From: Prunus persica
Taxonomy: Eukaryota > Streptophyta > Magnoliopsida > Rosales > Rosaceae
Direction of reading: 5' to 3'
Length of the DNA: 64,000 nt
Assembly: GCF_000346465.2 (NCBI RefSeq)
Contig: NC_034011.1
Location: 4,301,508-4,365,507 of the forward strand
Under the pieces are notes generated by a model. That model searched no databases. It saw nothing but the letters and a program-made list of their open reading frames with translations, and was not told where the DNA came from. Positions 34,837-48,473 of this stretch are shown piece by piece (the first letter of the stretch is position 1; the number at the start of each line of letters is the position of its first letter). Position numbers and translations under genes: made by a program.

Positions 34837-37800
34837 ATGGACATGGAACTTTTTCGTACAAGAAAAAGAGAACCAATGAATTCTCTATCTGTATTCACTC
34901 ATTCTGAGGTAAAAAAATTTGATCCCTTTTTGTGTTTCCTTCAATTTGTACTGTCAACTACCTGCCTCTGTGATTTCACATCTTAATCTGCAGAAATTTC
35001 CTCAGTTTTGCTATAAATTCAGCTGCCGTCATGGGTTTTTTTTGTTTTCTATAATTGGTTATTTTCTATATGAAGATTGTTGGTGTTGGACTTTTGCTTC
35101 TTATGGAAAATTTAGTTTTGTATCATAATACTCTAACCACCTTCTAGGTGCATTTTTTTACTACTGAATTCTTAGAAATATAATCAGACCAAAAGAAATT
35201 ATGGGATTTGATGTGAAAGGTTGAGGCTTTCTCTCACACGTCTGCGTGTTTTCGATTGGCTTGTTATGTATATCTCACTGTCACCTTAACATAAATATTA
35301 TATATTATATATATGTACATAAGCTTACATCAAGGTGAGTTGTGGAGAAATGGTTTTCCATGAACAATTAATTGGGATAAAGGGCATGTGGCTGAAATAC
35401 TCTTCATACTTTTGGGGTTGGAACAATAACAGGAGAGATTAGTCAAAGAAGTAATCAGTCTAGGGAGCTCGCCTCCATGCATTGACTCTGTAATATTGTC
35501 TTTTGAAATTCTGTATTAGATATTGAATATATTTTGCACCTTGACAGATTATGGAAATGGAAAATTTAATTAAGCACGCAGGACAACAGTCGCTTAGTCA
35601 GGAGTTTTTCCAAGATCTTGCAACGAGTTTCAGGTGAATTCAGTAATGCTAAATAGTAGTCTATAGCCTTAATTAGGTAGGCAGATTTGTTATATTTTCT
35701 TCTCAAAGGAAAAAACGAAAAGAATAACTTCTTTGAGTTAAATATTCATTGCATACTTCAACACAACAGGGTTTCTTTTACTAAGTTTTTTGCTTTGCTC
35801 TGTCTTTTCAGTTGCACTCCAATCCGTGCTGGAAAACCTGATATAACTTGGGAACAGGTTTTTCTTTTAATTTTCCTTTTCCCCTCTTGCATCTAAATCT
35901 TATTGTTTATATTTCATATGGAGCTTGTTGTAATGCTATCATGTTCTTATTTTGTTATAGGTTCAAAGTTGGTTCCAGAACAAACAAAAAGAGTTGCAAG
36001 CCAATAGCAATTCCTCACCTACTGCGCTCGAGTTATTTGTTGATCTTTCAGATTCAAATGTTTCAAGCAATGCAACTGAAAACTCTCAGAAGCCAAAAGG
36101 TCATCCTTTTTGTCAGTATGGATGAAGTTGTATAAAAGATTGTCATGAATGTATTTTACTCAATGATTTTTCCCTGTGATAAAAATTTTAATTTTATCAT
36201 GTAGTCAGAATTATTTCTATGCTAGCATCAAATTTATATAAATAAAATTTAATGATGCAAATTACTGTTAATTTCTTTACATTCCAGATTAGAATGCATC
36301 AGCTTGGATCCTTTCAAAAACCATTGTAGCATGTTGGTGCTACCTTGGCAGAGAAGGGCAAAGCTTCGTCATTCTTGATGTCCATGGCCTAATTGATCAA
36401 TTTCTGGTGCTAACAGTATTAATAACATCCATAAAGCTTTAACCACTGACCGTGTAGCAATATCCTTGGCCGTGTGTACATGATGTTATTTCTGGACCAG
36501 AAATCATACATTCCCTTATGATGGGTCCTCAGAAGCACAATTATATACTGTTTTTGAAGTGCAATAAATTCCATTCCATAACCCAGTTACTATACTTTTG
36601 GTCTGATAGGGGCTGTACTTTCTTTCTTGATTGGCTTGGATTCTGCTAGCATGATAATATCTGTGGTCAAATTTACATCTGTTTTGGCTTATATTAATTA
36701 GTTGTATGCACTATATTTTTACCTTAGTGTAAAACTTTTCTTGCTCTGTGTCTCCATGTCTTATTATCTCTCTTGCCTATAGTGCAGCTGTAAATTTTAA
36801 GTCGCTCTTCGAGGCTTTTGGGCTCATTATTGCTGCTATCTTCTTTAGATGGCAACCATCTCACATAGTTTTCACGGGCAGGTGCTCCTGCAACATTTAT
36901 TTGGCATGTCTGTCTGTTGTATAGAATGCTTATGCTGTCCTTATGTGATGATAAATATTGAATTTTACAGTTATGATACAGGAACTTATTGCTTAACACG
37001 TAATCTCAAAATTTTAATCATGCATGTTGATGGAATTGGGAATCTTCCATCTATCTCTGAGTTCAATTACTAATTTTCGGAAAAATTTACTTGATAACTT
37101 TAACTCAGGTAAATGGAGCACAGAACTCCATGAGTTGGCATTTGAAGCACGATCAGCAAAAGACGATGCATGGTAAGAATTCATCTATTCAGGGAAAAAA
37201 ACTTCTTTTTCTTAAGTACAATATATGTGTTTCTGCATATTAAGTATTTGAAAATTATACTTGATTTTTTATGTTTCATTTGAAACAATTCTTCGTTGGT
37301 ATGTGGCATGAGTATATTCCCTGTTTATTATAAAAGTAAGTTTAGCATATAAAGCAATGGCTTCATTTAATATACATTACGCAAATCTTTTCTGTTTTTA
37401 CGCAAATCTTTTCTGTTTTGCATTAGCTCTCCTAGACCATTTTTCTGGGGGGAAAGGTAAATTATAAACGACAGACAGATCCATAACTTGTGATTGTAGT
37501 TCTAATGCAGTGCAATCAAACTCAGGTTCAGAAGAAAATTGCCAAACCTGATTATGCTTGAACTGGAAGAAAAATGAACTGACCTAATTTACTTGTTAGG
37601 AAATCAGCCAAAGTAGTTATGTTTTTTGCATTTCGAATAGTTTATTTTCGTGGATTAAAGTATGGAAACTCCTTTATTCTCTAATATATTTTGTCACTAT
37701 AAATTAACTCAAGATGTTTTGGGAATTAAATAATTGCAGAAAAAATAGAAATTCAATGTGAAAATTTGTACATTGTTTATTATCATTTCAATTCAAATTG

Positions 37801-38867
37801 CACTAAAGTCATAGCTTAACATTTCTTTGGTTTCCAGGTATGATGTTGCTTCATTCCTCTCTTACAGAGTTGTTAATTCAGGAGAACTTGTAAGATTCGT
37901 CCTCATCGTTATTGTTCTTCTCCATTTGGGTGTAAACATAGTTCTTAGCTTAGGTCTCTTTTCTAATTAGAGTTCCTTGAGAATAAAGCAGTAAAATATT
38001 CCATTATGTCTTGTTCTCTGTGCTTTATTTGCATCATTCACAGTCATGATAATTTTTATTTTCAACGAGGCATTAATTTTTCAAAGACTAGATTCGAAAT
38101 TCTTGCAAATGTTGTCTCAGCCTGATGAGAGATTTTACTATGTTTGTCCGATGTATGAAAAGGAGTTCAATGTTGTTCTATGTGACAGGAAGTTCGGGTG
38201 CGATATTCTGGCTTCGGTAGGGAGGATGATGAGTGGGTGAATGTGACAAGAGCAGTGCGTGAGCGGTCTATTCCTTTAGAAGCCTCTGAGTGTCATAAGG
38301 TGAAGGTTGGGGACCTAGTGCTAAGCTTCCAGGTAATCTTTTACTTTATTTCTTTGCAATCTGTCCCATAAGCTGTCATCATGAGTATAGGGGTCCAGAC
38401 AAATGGGAACCTCTATAAATTAACATTTGACAGAAGATATAGGAGTTCAAAATATTGCAGAAGGCATACTTTTGATAAGGCAAACCTCTCCGAAGATATA
38501 TGTACTGTCTTATCTTTCGGACGTAATACCTTATTTACAGGAAAGGGAACATCAAGCTGTCTACTGTGATGCCCATGTTGTGGATATCCAAAGGGGGCTA
38601 CACGACGTAACAGGCTGCAAGTGCATCTTTGTTGTTCGATTTGACCATGATAACACCGAGGTAAATCTCTCTGTGTGCGCATGTTTTTGTTCAACTTCAT
38701 TATCTCTCTAATGTTGCCTGATCTGGATTGATGTACTAACATACCAGGAAGAAATTCAGCTTAGGAGGTTATGTATCAGGCCTGCACATAACGCTTCAGC
38801 TGTTACTAATACCCAGCAACACGACCTATTTAGAAATAAAGACATGAAATTCTCTTTTCTTTATTGA
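34837..38867 (+). CDS. SHH1/SHH2: SAWADEE homeodomain homolog (SHH family, RdDM factor)
   Basis: Nine exons, all joined in frame to 280 aa: 34837-34908, 35548-35633, 35812-35857, 35961-36099, 37109-37172, 37838-37889, 38189-38332, 38541-38660, 38748-38867. An atypical homeodomain lies at about residues 19-82 (FTHSEIMEMENL, ending [12 protein letters not shown]). The SAWADEE domain follows at about 127-260 ([27 protein letters not shown]), with the cluster H222-DVTG-C227-K-C229 fitting the zinc site of this fold. In Arabidopsis SHH1 reads H3K9 methylation and unmodified H3K4 and recruits RNA polymerase IV for siRNA production in the nucleus. The family is certain; whether it is SHH1 or SHH2 is not decided here. 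The ATG at 34837 is the most upstream in-frame ATG I identified in exon 1. Confidence 0.9.
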
Positions 38868-40248
38868 AATGTAGCACCGGAGATGTTCGTAAATTTTTTG
38901 AGAGTTCAATTTTACTTGACATCAGAATTAGCTACCAAAAAGCTAGTTGGCTTTTCATTTTGTTATAGCTAACAGATGAGAGTTGTGATCATTTGGGAAC
39001 TCATCCCAAAACTCTTATAAAAAAAAACGATGAGAATTGTTCAAATGTATGTTCTGCTTCAAGGGCCTAGCAACCTGAGCTGAATCTTCTTTTGCAATGG
39101 AATCCTCCCAAAACACCCAGTGCATGTATGATAGAGAGCCCAATACTCCCGGCCCTATAGAGAGGCCTTCCCCCTCTATTGCATTCTGAATCAGACAGTG
39201 TGACTGCATGTTCGTGTTCGTGAAATGTACTCTTTCTCTCGCCATCCCCTCTATATCTGGCTTGCAATTTTGTTTGTTATTTCTGCACTCTTTCCTGCTT
39301 TCTTTCCTCTGTAAATCAAATTAATTTGCAGTCGCCGACCCCCAACTCAGCCCAAATCCATATAGAGGCCTAAAGAGCAGCTTTCAATTTTGGCCAGACG
39401 CCTTTCGGTAAGAGTAGCTTTCCTTGTTTGAAATTGACCTACTGCTTCCGACAGTAAAAGAAGAAATTGACCAACTTCTTCAAACCTAAAGCTAGAGTTT
39501 TAAAGAGGGGCGAGGGTGCAGCAGCTTCTTTGTGTGATTTCAATTCGAATAAGTTACTAGAACATTGTCTTAATTGATGTTTCATTCAATCTTAGTATTG
39601 AGTTCATTTATTTCTCTTCTTTCTTGTTTTGTAGATGTTAATATATTCGGGGAAAAAAAAGTTTTAAAGCCCGTTTGTTTTGTTTTGTAGAGCAACAAGT
39701 TTATATTGTTTCTTCGTTATGGCCTCGGTGAGACTCGGGGCTTTGTTCTGTTATTGTTTCTTCTTGTTTTGTTCCTCATCAAAAACCTTGCAGTTCAAGT
39801 GATTATATATATATTACATATAAATACTCCCATAGTTTCAATTTCGCTCCCAAAACTAGTCACGTGCCAAAGCAGATCACAATATTCCAAACTTGTAGGT
39901 AAGTGATCGTTTGACAAGGATGCCAGATTGGTTCGTTCAAGTTGTGGTTAAAGCATATACGAATATTTCTGACGTGAAGGTCCTTGGAGTAGAAAATAGG
40001 CAATATGCTCCTTTTTTGCAAGAAAATAAGCTTTTAATTTATCATTGACATCAAGTGACAGTTCCCACACAGACGAACAATAGGTTTCCGCTAAAAGTTT
40101 CTATAATTACAATTAACTAGAGCATCTTCAAGTCATCAAAATTTTGTCAATGGTGGGTGTTACGACACCCCAGTCGAGAGAGAGAATCGGAAGAGCTATC
40201 AGAGCAATACCGGATGGTGTATGGAGCATCCAAACAATTCTCAGCAGC
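38868..40248. other. intergenic region between convergent SHH and MLK genes
   Basis: Holds the two 3' UTRs and AT-rich spacer. GAGCATCTTCAAGTCATC near 40123 resembles one end of the Tourist-type MITE at 20569 but has no partner end, so at most a remnant. Confidence 0.4.
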
Positions 40249-43200
40249 TTAAGAAACTGTTCGTCCATAACACATAGATGCAATATAGAGATTCTTAGCC
40301 CACTTCTCCTGTAATACCCGGATTTGAGTTACTCTTACGCCAACATATTGAAAGACGAAAAAGAAAAGGTCCTTGACAAAACAAAATGATAAATATATGT
40401 TACCTTGACATGCGGACTAGGAAAAGCAGAAGTACGAAGAGTCTCTTGTGTTTCGTCTTGAGGCTTCCTCCTTGGCACACTAAGAACAAATGCAGCCTGA
40501 TCCCACGTTGCTGCAGTTGCTGTTATACGATATCCAGAGTCCCACCGCCGATGAATACCTTCGCTGGGATAAAGGAAATCTAGTTCAACAACCTGAAAAA
40601 CAAAATATGGTCTGCCCTGTTAAATAAATAGTTCTGTACAGTTCACTAATTCACTAGGCCAAATTGTTTCTCCAATTACTCACTACCTACTATAAAATCA
40701 AAAGTGCTAACCACCATAGGCAATTGGAAAGACAAGTCAGAGAAAGAAATGTGCTTTTTCATCCAAGATTACCTGCTCCGAATAACCTGCACCACGAGAC
40801 ATAACAACTGCCCATCTACTTCCTGAAGTGGCCATTGCAGTAACATAAAAACCCTCCCTCCACTTTTTGTTAATCCACTTAAAAGGAAATGTATCGCTTA
40901 CTTTGTACGACTGCTGAGTAAATGGTGTACCTGGACCGAACAATTGACATCAGTAATAAATAAAAGAATTCAAAAAATCAAAAAGAAAACAAACCCTTTC
41001 CAGTTTAAATGTCCATGAAAACCCCAAAACACTATACTAACCCTTGGACATTACTACTAATGAACTCCCATTAGTAGCTCCAGCTATCGCACTGATGTAA
41101 TAGTTATTCTCCCACTGCTCCATTATCCATTCCTTCAAACACATCCAAAAAATTCATGAAACATTACAATTTGAATGTAAGGAATGTTACATGCAAACAG
41201 TTTATTAAAAGTTAGCAATAAAATAACAAATTGAACATACAAACTCTCGTAAAAACAAAGTCAGTATGCCAACGAAGACAATCACTTCAGGTTGATTAAA
41301 AAGCATATGCATGTACCTTGTGAAGAGAACATGGTGAGAGTTCGTAAACTTGGGAAGTGAAATCAGTGCCTGCATCCATAATTAAGGCCCACAAATCTTG
41401 AGAAGAGGCCACACTGCTAATATATAACCCATCCTCGTTCCCCTTCTCGATATGCTGAGCAAGCCTTGTATCAGCCACATTATAGTGATACCTATAGAAA
41501 CATGAGAAGAAACAGTTTAAACAATATGACGACAAGAAGACAACAATTTAACTATAAAAATAGAAAGCAAGATACACAGGGTATATCTATTATATTATCA
41601 AGAATAGAAGTCCCCAAAACCATCACCAAATAAGTAAATGATTCACTGCTTGGGTCATACAAATACCTTTGCTTCATTGGTCTGCGAGCATTATAGACAC
41701 TAATCCATTGTGTTGCTGGCGTACCCATTCGAATCCTCTTCTTTGGTTGTTCATCATCTTCCTCCATTGTCAATCTTCCTCTCTTATGACCAACCAGATT
41801 AATAAGCTTCACAATACATGGAGCATATATTAGATGCACAATCCTTCTTCTAAAAATATAAGTACATAAACTACTGCTCAAGGGTAAGCATCATCAACAA
41901 AAGGAGAGAAGATGATACATACCTTCTGTGCACCCTCTGTGTTTATTGGCCTGATATCAGGATTTGGACCAACAATCCCATCAAAGAGGGATATATATTT
42001 TGCATAATTAGGTTCTTCATCAAACTTCAAGTTCACCACATATTCCACAAACTGTCTAAAAGGCTGTGGAGAGAAGGAACACAATATCTCTGGAGATGTT
42101 GCCATCTTCTTCTTGCAAACAAGAAACCCTTTATTCTCTCCCTGAAAGAACCACCATGCTAAAAGTAAAATAAAAGCAAGGTAGGCAAGACAGAAATTTT
42201 TATTTAAGCAAAGAAAGAAAGGGCAAACCTGGTATCCTTGCCAAGGCAGACGACCGCGAAGAAGGAATACAAGGGTGTAAGCTAGAGACTCGAGATCATC
42301 TCTCCTACTACCCGTTCTCCCTAAATGAGCATGCACGCTGGCATAACGCACTGTTCCTCTGTCGGACCAAAAAACTAAAGAACTAAGTAGCAGAAAGCTT
42401 GAACAAGGGAGCATAAAGAAGAGGAAGGCAAAAAGAAAGCAGCATTCAAACTAACCAAGAAGACTAGATAGGAAACCATGCTTATACCTGAAAACATCTG
42501 GCCTCTGGTCATATTCTACATGCCGACCAGTTGTAGTTTCTCTCCATCTAGTTGCTGATAAACCCAAAACAAGTTATAATATGATAACTTACTGAGAACC
42601 ACTATACTACTTAACATTAAGGAAACCGAGATTCACAAAATACCTAGTCCAAGATCAACTAAAAACAACTTTTTCTCGTCAGAAGTCCCAGGTGGGCCAA
42701 GCAGAAAATTCTCAGGCTTTACATCCCCATGTACATACCTGAAAATAGATGTGGTAGCATAGCTTAAAAATCATTTTTAATATGGCTTTCAACAAACTGC
42801 AAAAACATCTGAAGAACTAATCCTAAACACATTCAATTTAATAAGATAGCCAAAACACAAATACAGTGACTATCCCCCAAAACTACTTCAACTGTCCCAA
42901 ACAATTTCTAAATCAAAACTCCAAACAGACCATATTGTCCATACAAGCTTTCTATATAACTAGCTTCCTAATGTCTTAATAAACTAAACAACAAAATTGT
43001 ATGATGTAGAGGAAAAGAGTAAATTGTGCACGCCATGTGCTCTTGTATTGTTGAAACGCCTAAAGATGATATCAAGCTATCAGACAGAAGAATCATAGGC
43101 ATACTTATTCTTTCGCATTAATACTTCCCACATATAAACTTCTCTAAAGAAATCGATCACATAGCCGAAAGGTTTTTTCTGGATATAATAATGTTCCAGA

Positions 43201-45541
43201 CCAATGCACCAAAGTGAAATGATATGAGAGGGAAAGGAAGGCGAGAGAGAGAGAGAGAGAGAGAGATAAACAACGACAATGATAACAAATGTGCATTGAT
43301 TTGTAACAAAAAAATCTTACCCTCGAGAATGCATCTTCTCCAATATTGATATTGCTTCAATGGCAATGCATGCAACCATTTCAGTGGTCATTCTAAAATT
43401 CAGAAGACAACTAAATTATGAAACTGAAAATTCATGAAATCCGTAAGATAATAATTAAACTATTTACTAAATTAGGAGTCAATTTTGTAACTGAAACTTA
43501 CGTATGAGAGTTATTATTCCAAACATCCCACAAGCTTGGCCCCAACATATCCATAACCTGCAGCATAAAAGTTTTCAGTCAAAATCAAAAAGCTATTCAT
43601 GAACTAGTATATCATATGACTCCCAAAACATTATAGTATGGCTAACAAGACTCAAAACAAGTAAGCCAAAAAAAGACTGCTTACCATGATATAATAGTCG
43701 CCTTGCTGGCCTTTAAAGTGTACTCGAGGCACACCATGGCTGCCACCAAGAGTGCTGTACAAGCAACACAAAGTAAATTATGGATACACAAATAAAATTT
43801 AAAAACAATACCAAAACAAGAGAGATAGAGGCATGCTTACTTGTATACTAGCCACTCAGCTGGTGGTCCATAGTTACACCCTTTACTATTTCTATGCTCG
43901 AATTTTAAGGCTACCTAAGATACCAAGGAAAAGAATGTGTAGGTAAGTGAGAGACAAAAGAAAGTAAAAGGTAAAGACAGAGAGAATAAAACTCAACAGT
44001 CAAATTTAACAAATTGTTATACCTCTACAGCTCCTGGGCCAGTTCTCTCATTTGTATTCAAAACACGTCGACCAACAAAAACTTGTCCGAAGCCACCCTT
44101 ACCCAGCTTTCGTTCTACTTTGTAAACAGGGGAACCACCAACATGAACCTGCAGCAACAAACCTAGGAATTAGCATAAAGACAACAATTTATGTCAAGCG
44201 ATTCAAAAAAAAAAAAACAACTATGGACGTTGTCTCTAGAGGCAGCACTTGTTAGACTAAGCATAGTGGTGCAATTCTCAGAGTTTTAGTTATAACTACT
44301 GCTCGTTATTATTAGTAATAATTAAAACAATTATTATTATTCAAGAATATATAATGGGATATACCTATAACTAACAGGACACAAGGACTACAGCATGGTG
44401 ATCATAAAAAATGTGAGTCAATACACAGAAACACTATGCTGCTTATACAGTATCCATCAATACATTATGTGATTCTAAGAAATAGATCATGCAGTACACT
44501 TCTAGTTCACAAAATACCTCCATAACTGCACTCCAACTTCAACCAGTAACTTAATTTGTTTTCACTCCTTAATTGTGCTAACGTGATCTAGAAAAAGGTG
44601 CCCAGACACCTTCTCAGAGTCAACCAAAGTTTCCAAAAGGGGTTACAGGAGGTAAAGTTCAGGTTTCAATTCTTGCCCATTTAAAGGAAGCGAGCAATCA
44701 GGCAAAACACCAAAATGCAGTACAAATTAGGGATAAGTCGTCAAACATTATGATCAATAATGTCAACATATAGAACACCACATAGCCTATCTACCAAAAC
44801 ACTTGTTCCCAGAACCATACTAAATAAATGGCCATGATCTACCAACCAGACCTCTCCATTTCATAAAATGGAGAGAGGATTCTGATCCAAGTATACACAC
44901 TGCTTACGAAACCTCAAAGCTAAATCAAACAAAAACAAACATGTTCACTCAACCACAGTATCAAACCCCAATGCCCCCACAATCCCACTTCCCGCAATAT
45001 ACTATAAATGCACCCAAATTATGCAGGATGACCACCAAACGGCATTCATCTTCGATAGGATTCGGTAAAGACCAAATCCTTTCGTTACAAATATAAAAAG
45101 TAATGTAAACAATAATAAAAATAAAACCTTCTCAGGAAGCGGAGTTGTGCTTCCTTCGTCTTCACCAGCATTTGCCTTATCATTACTCGGAGCGCCGCCG
45201 GCCCCGCCTCCGCCACTATACTCATCCATTTTCTTCTCTTCCACTTCCTTCTCCTCCTCCTCCTCCTCCTCCTCCTCAACGACTACGTTTTGCTCATCAC
45301 CCACCACCACCACCTCCTCTCGTTTGTGCTCCTCTTCTTTCGCCTTATTAGTCTCGTTCCTGTTATTCGGATTACTCGGCACTGCTTCTGCCGCCGCAGC
45401 CGCCGCTCGCCTCCGCCTTGTTCTCGTCGCTATCGCCTCTCCAGCGTCGATCGGACTCGGAATCTTCTCCTTTTTCTGCTTCTTAGCTGCTGCTCCTGCT
45501 GCTCCTCGTCCCCTGCGCACTCCGCCACGCGGTACCGGCAT
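40249..45541 (-). CDS. MLK: casein kinase I-like Ser/Thr kinase, MLK/HD16 (EL1) type
   Basis: Sixteen exons in transcript order: 45128-45541, 44023-44148, 43841-43914, 43685-43754, 43502-43557, 43321-43392, 42644-42738, 42488-42554, 42229-42358, 41923-42141, 41667-41806, 41317-41491, 41042-41132, 40773-40930, 40404-40592, 40249-40308. The joined frame is open, 711 aa, matching plant MUT9-like kinases. The N-terminal 138 residues are Ala/Arg- and Glu-rich, with a run of about ten Glu. Kinase: glycine loop LGKGGFGQV near 153, ATP lysine in VALKF (K184), catalytic HGDVKPEN (D276), and DLG (299-301) instead of DFG, as usual for CK1 relatives. A nuclear-signal-like PKKRIR follows near 460, then the plant-specific C-terminal half. 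Relatives phosphorylate histone H3 and regulate flowering, circadian and gibberellin signalling; that role is inferred by family. Confidence 0.93.
43242..43266. repeat. (GA)n microsatellite in MLK intron 6
   Basis: About 12 GA units within the intron between exons ending 43321 and starting 42738. Confidence 0.95.
45251..45280. repeat. coding (TCC)n trinucleotide repeat in MLK exon 1
   Basis: About ten TCC/TCA units, which on the minus strand encode the poly-Glu run of the kinase N-terminus. The length may vary between individuals. Confidence 0.95.
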
Positions 45542-46821
45542 CGTTCATCGTCCGATTCTCATGCTCCGTCTTCTCCGCGCCGCCGTTTAAGGCCTCGACT
45601 ATTGGCTAAGTAATGCGTCGAAAGAATGTGGAGTCTTGGGGTTCAATCGGCAATTCGCGAATCGCTGAGCCTGTGATCGTTGAAGAGAAACTAGGGTTTG
45701 GAAGAGATCAGAAAGACTCAGAGGGAGGGCTTCGACTAGTTTCAGAGAGAGAGAAAGAGCGAAGACGAAGGCATTGAAAGGTATTAATTTATAATTAAAC
45801 GTTTTATTCGAAAAATAAAGGAAATAAAGTGAAATTTGGGAAAGTTATTTATTTTTATTTTTTTCATGTCGGTGAATTGGGGACGTTGATGAGGAGGGGT
45901 AATTCACGGTGGGATTTAGGTTTTTTATTTTGTTTATTCAGGGGGTTGAAAAACAATTTGTGTGCAAAGACGAAAAAGGGCTTGATGGAATTCTGAACTT
46001 CCCAAACTGCCCTAGCCACCTCGCGGTGCCTGCAAATAATTGGAAAGTAAGAACTTTCATAGATTCATCGTTGACTGATTGAAGTCATGATTATTTTGTG
46101 GAAAACGTTACGATTTTTTATATCTCAATTTCAATTTTCAAATGCTTCTAACAAAATTCTTCTAACCCAAAAAAAAAAAATTGCTTCTAAGAAAAGTTAG
46201 TTTCATAAAAGCAAAAATAATAGTGATTTTATTTTTATCGAAAATAATAGTAGTTGAATTGGAGCACAATTTGTCCACAGGTTGAGATTTAGAACCACTT
46301 CTCACAAAATTCAAAGTGAACTTATCTCACCGACTGTCAAAAGACCATGTTGCAATGTCTATCGAAGATTCTTTCTACAATCAAACTAATTGAGGTTATT
46401 TTGGAAAATAGGAGAGAATGTGTGTGCATAAGAATCATAGTCATCACAAACAAAAACGAATCATAATGATTGTAAAATTCAGGTATATTTCGGCACAATA
46501 GTATTTCTTATAGGTTTTTAAAAAATTATATGTGGAAAAAATCTCATGCGAATGATAGTCTTTTACGATAGAAAAGTTGTGTTAATATAATTATAAGCAA
46601 CCTCAATTTGTAATGGTTATTATCTGTACCGAAAGTCAAATTTTTTTCAAAGACATGACACGTTTAGAAAGATGTATGATTGTTCTAATTGGCTTGTTTT
46701 TTAATTCTTGGAAATCTTGAATTCTAATGATTGAATGATTAATCTAATTGCTTAGTTTGGCCTTTGGTATAGAGCGCGGGATAACAGATTAGTAAACAGA
46801 AAGTGGAGTTACAAACAACAA
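45542..46821. other. MLK 5' UTR/promoter and spacer
   Basis: GC-moderate and pyrimidine-rich to about 45780, then AT-rich. No additional gene recognised. Confidence 0.5.
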
Positions 46822-46894
46822 GCCCGTCTAGCTCAGTTGGTAGAGCGCAAGGCTCTTAACCTTGTGGTCGTGGGTTCGAGCCCCACGGTGGGCG
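46822..46894 (+). tRNA. trnK-CUU: tRNA-Lys (anticodon CUU)
   Basis: A 73-nt cloverleaf. The acceptor stem GCCCGTC pairs with GGTGGGC (two G-T pairs). The D-arm/A-box is GCTCAGTTGGTAGAGC. The anticodon stem CAAGG/CCTTG encloses the loop CTCTTAA with anticodon CTT. The T-arm GTGGG-TTCGAGC-CCCAC is the B-box. A run of seven T at 46901-46907 gives the RNA polymerase III terminator. No intron; CCA is not encoded, as expected for a nuclear gene. Confidence 0.97.
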
Positions 46895-48465
46895 ATTTCA
46901 TTTTTTTACAATTCTTTAGCCATTTGGTACGGTTCCTTATTATCAGTGGCCCAATAACACTTTTATCTTGGTCTATGAGACATTATGATGCCTTTGGACT
47001 TGAACCCTTTTTTGTAGGTTGAAGGTCAATATTTGGCTAATGGCCAATACAACATCTTCATTTTTTATTTTTTTAAAATGTTGGTTAATCGACCAAAAAA
47101 GAAAGAAGAGTAAATTTTGGATGGCATTAGCAATTTAGCAGCTGTGACCAAAGAAAAAGCGGGAGCTTATGTAATAAGGAGCTATGTTCAGGGGCTACAA
47201 TGAGAATTTAGTCCAAACTGTCAAATAATAACTCAACACTGAATCGGATAGCTATTTAAAAACCCCCTCACTATGACCCTCATTCTAACCTCCTCAAAAA
47301 AAGTAGTTTACCTAAACAAATTGAAGCCTGATTGGTGAAACATGTATGGCTATGTGTTTGTGAATTTTGAATTCAGAATGATATAACTTTTTGGGTGGGA
47401 GTAGAGCAAGTTGGGTGGTTGGCAGGTTAGGACGTCTAGTCGAAGCTCAAGTAGACATCTACCCAATTTGGGTTTGAGCCCAAGGTCAATTGATCAAGTA
47501 CCAATGAAGTCAACTGAAGCCCAACTTGTTAAGCCAGATTGAGCTCAAGTTGCCTAGAATGATTGGGTTGGGCTCAACTTAACAGTTCAGTCCATATGTT
47601 TAATTTGCCAAAAATAACCTGAAATATGCAGGTTAATTCGATATATGCCCCGTTGGTGGATTGGTCTAGATTGGACTGTTTCAATTAATTAGACTAATAT
47701 GCTAACCGTTGTTTAATAAACTTATAAATGTTTAGTTTCTTAGTGAAGATTTACTCGGAGTTTGTATGCCTCAAGTTATTGTTTAGTTTTTCTCTTGAGC
47801 GTTAGCCCCATTTCTTCACTTCTTATAAATGTTTGTTTTGGACTTATTAATTCGACAATAGTCCAACATCTTGTGGCTTACATTCCTCCCTATGTTTGGC
47901 AGGTCGGACCAGATTAGACTATTTCAATTAAATTGAACAAGTGTCATGACCGTTGTTTAGTATGTTGGGATTGGATAACCGTCCAGCATATTGTGTCTTA
48001 CAAGTCTCATCTAGAGGGTTGTGACTCATAAGGACTCGCTTGGACTCAACTCCAATCCAATGCGAGCAACCAAATGAGGAGATTGGATCAAACATGTTTA
48101 CTTGAAATGAGAGAAGTCTCATGAATCGAAAAAGTCACGTATTGATGAGAGAATAAACGAGTATGAGATCAACTATTATTTAATATTTCTCAACTTAAAT
48201 ATCTATTATTTGACATTTGATATTATTTTTTAAAATAGAATATGTATAGAGTCTTATGTATATGTCTACAAGTTACAGTTATAAGGTTTCGATTGATCGA
48301 GTATGGGTTGAATGCTAATCTATCAACCCATGCTTATAGCTAGTGCATGCTTTCTCTAACTCACTTAGCCCATTCAAATTTTGAGTTGAGTTCATGTTGA
48401 AGTCATCCATGTTGCACCCCTTTGAAAGGTAAGCATATATCTGAAACAATAATACCAAGGGTTAG
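46895..48465. other. gene-free region with degenerate dispersed repeats
   Basis: Two loosely related blocks (about 47640-47710 and 47900-48015) share GGACTGTTTCAATTAA-type phrases with each other and, inverted, with about 27180-27300. They are probably decayed copies of one transposon family; ends are not definable by eye. Confidence 0.4.
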
Positions 48466-48473
48466 GTTATGTT

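Noticed and set aside
40119..40180. Second Tourist MITE suggested by GAGCATCTTCAAG
   Set aside because: Only one end is seen, with no partner inverted end or TAA duplication.
45145..45613. Plus-strand reading frames opposite MLK exon 1
   Set aside because: Compositional antisense frames of the GC-rich, Glu/Ala-coding exon.
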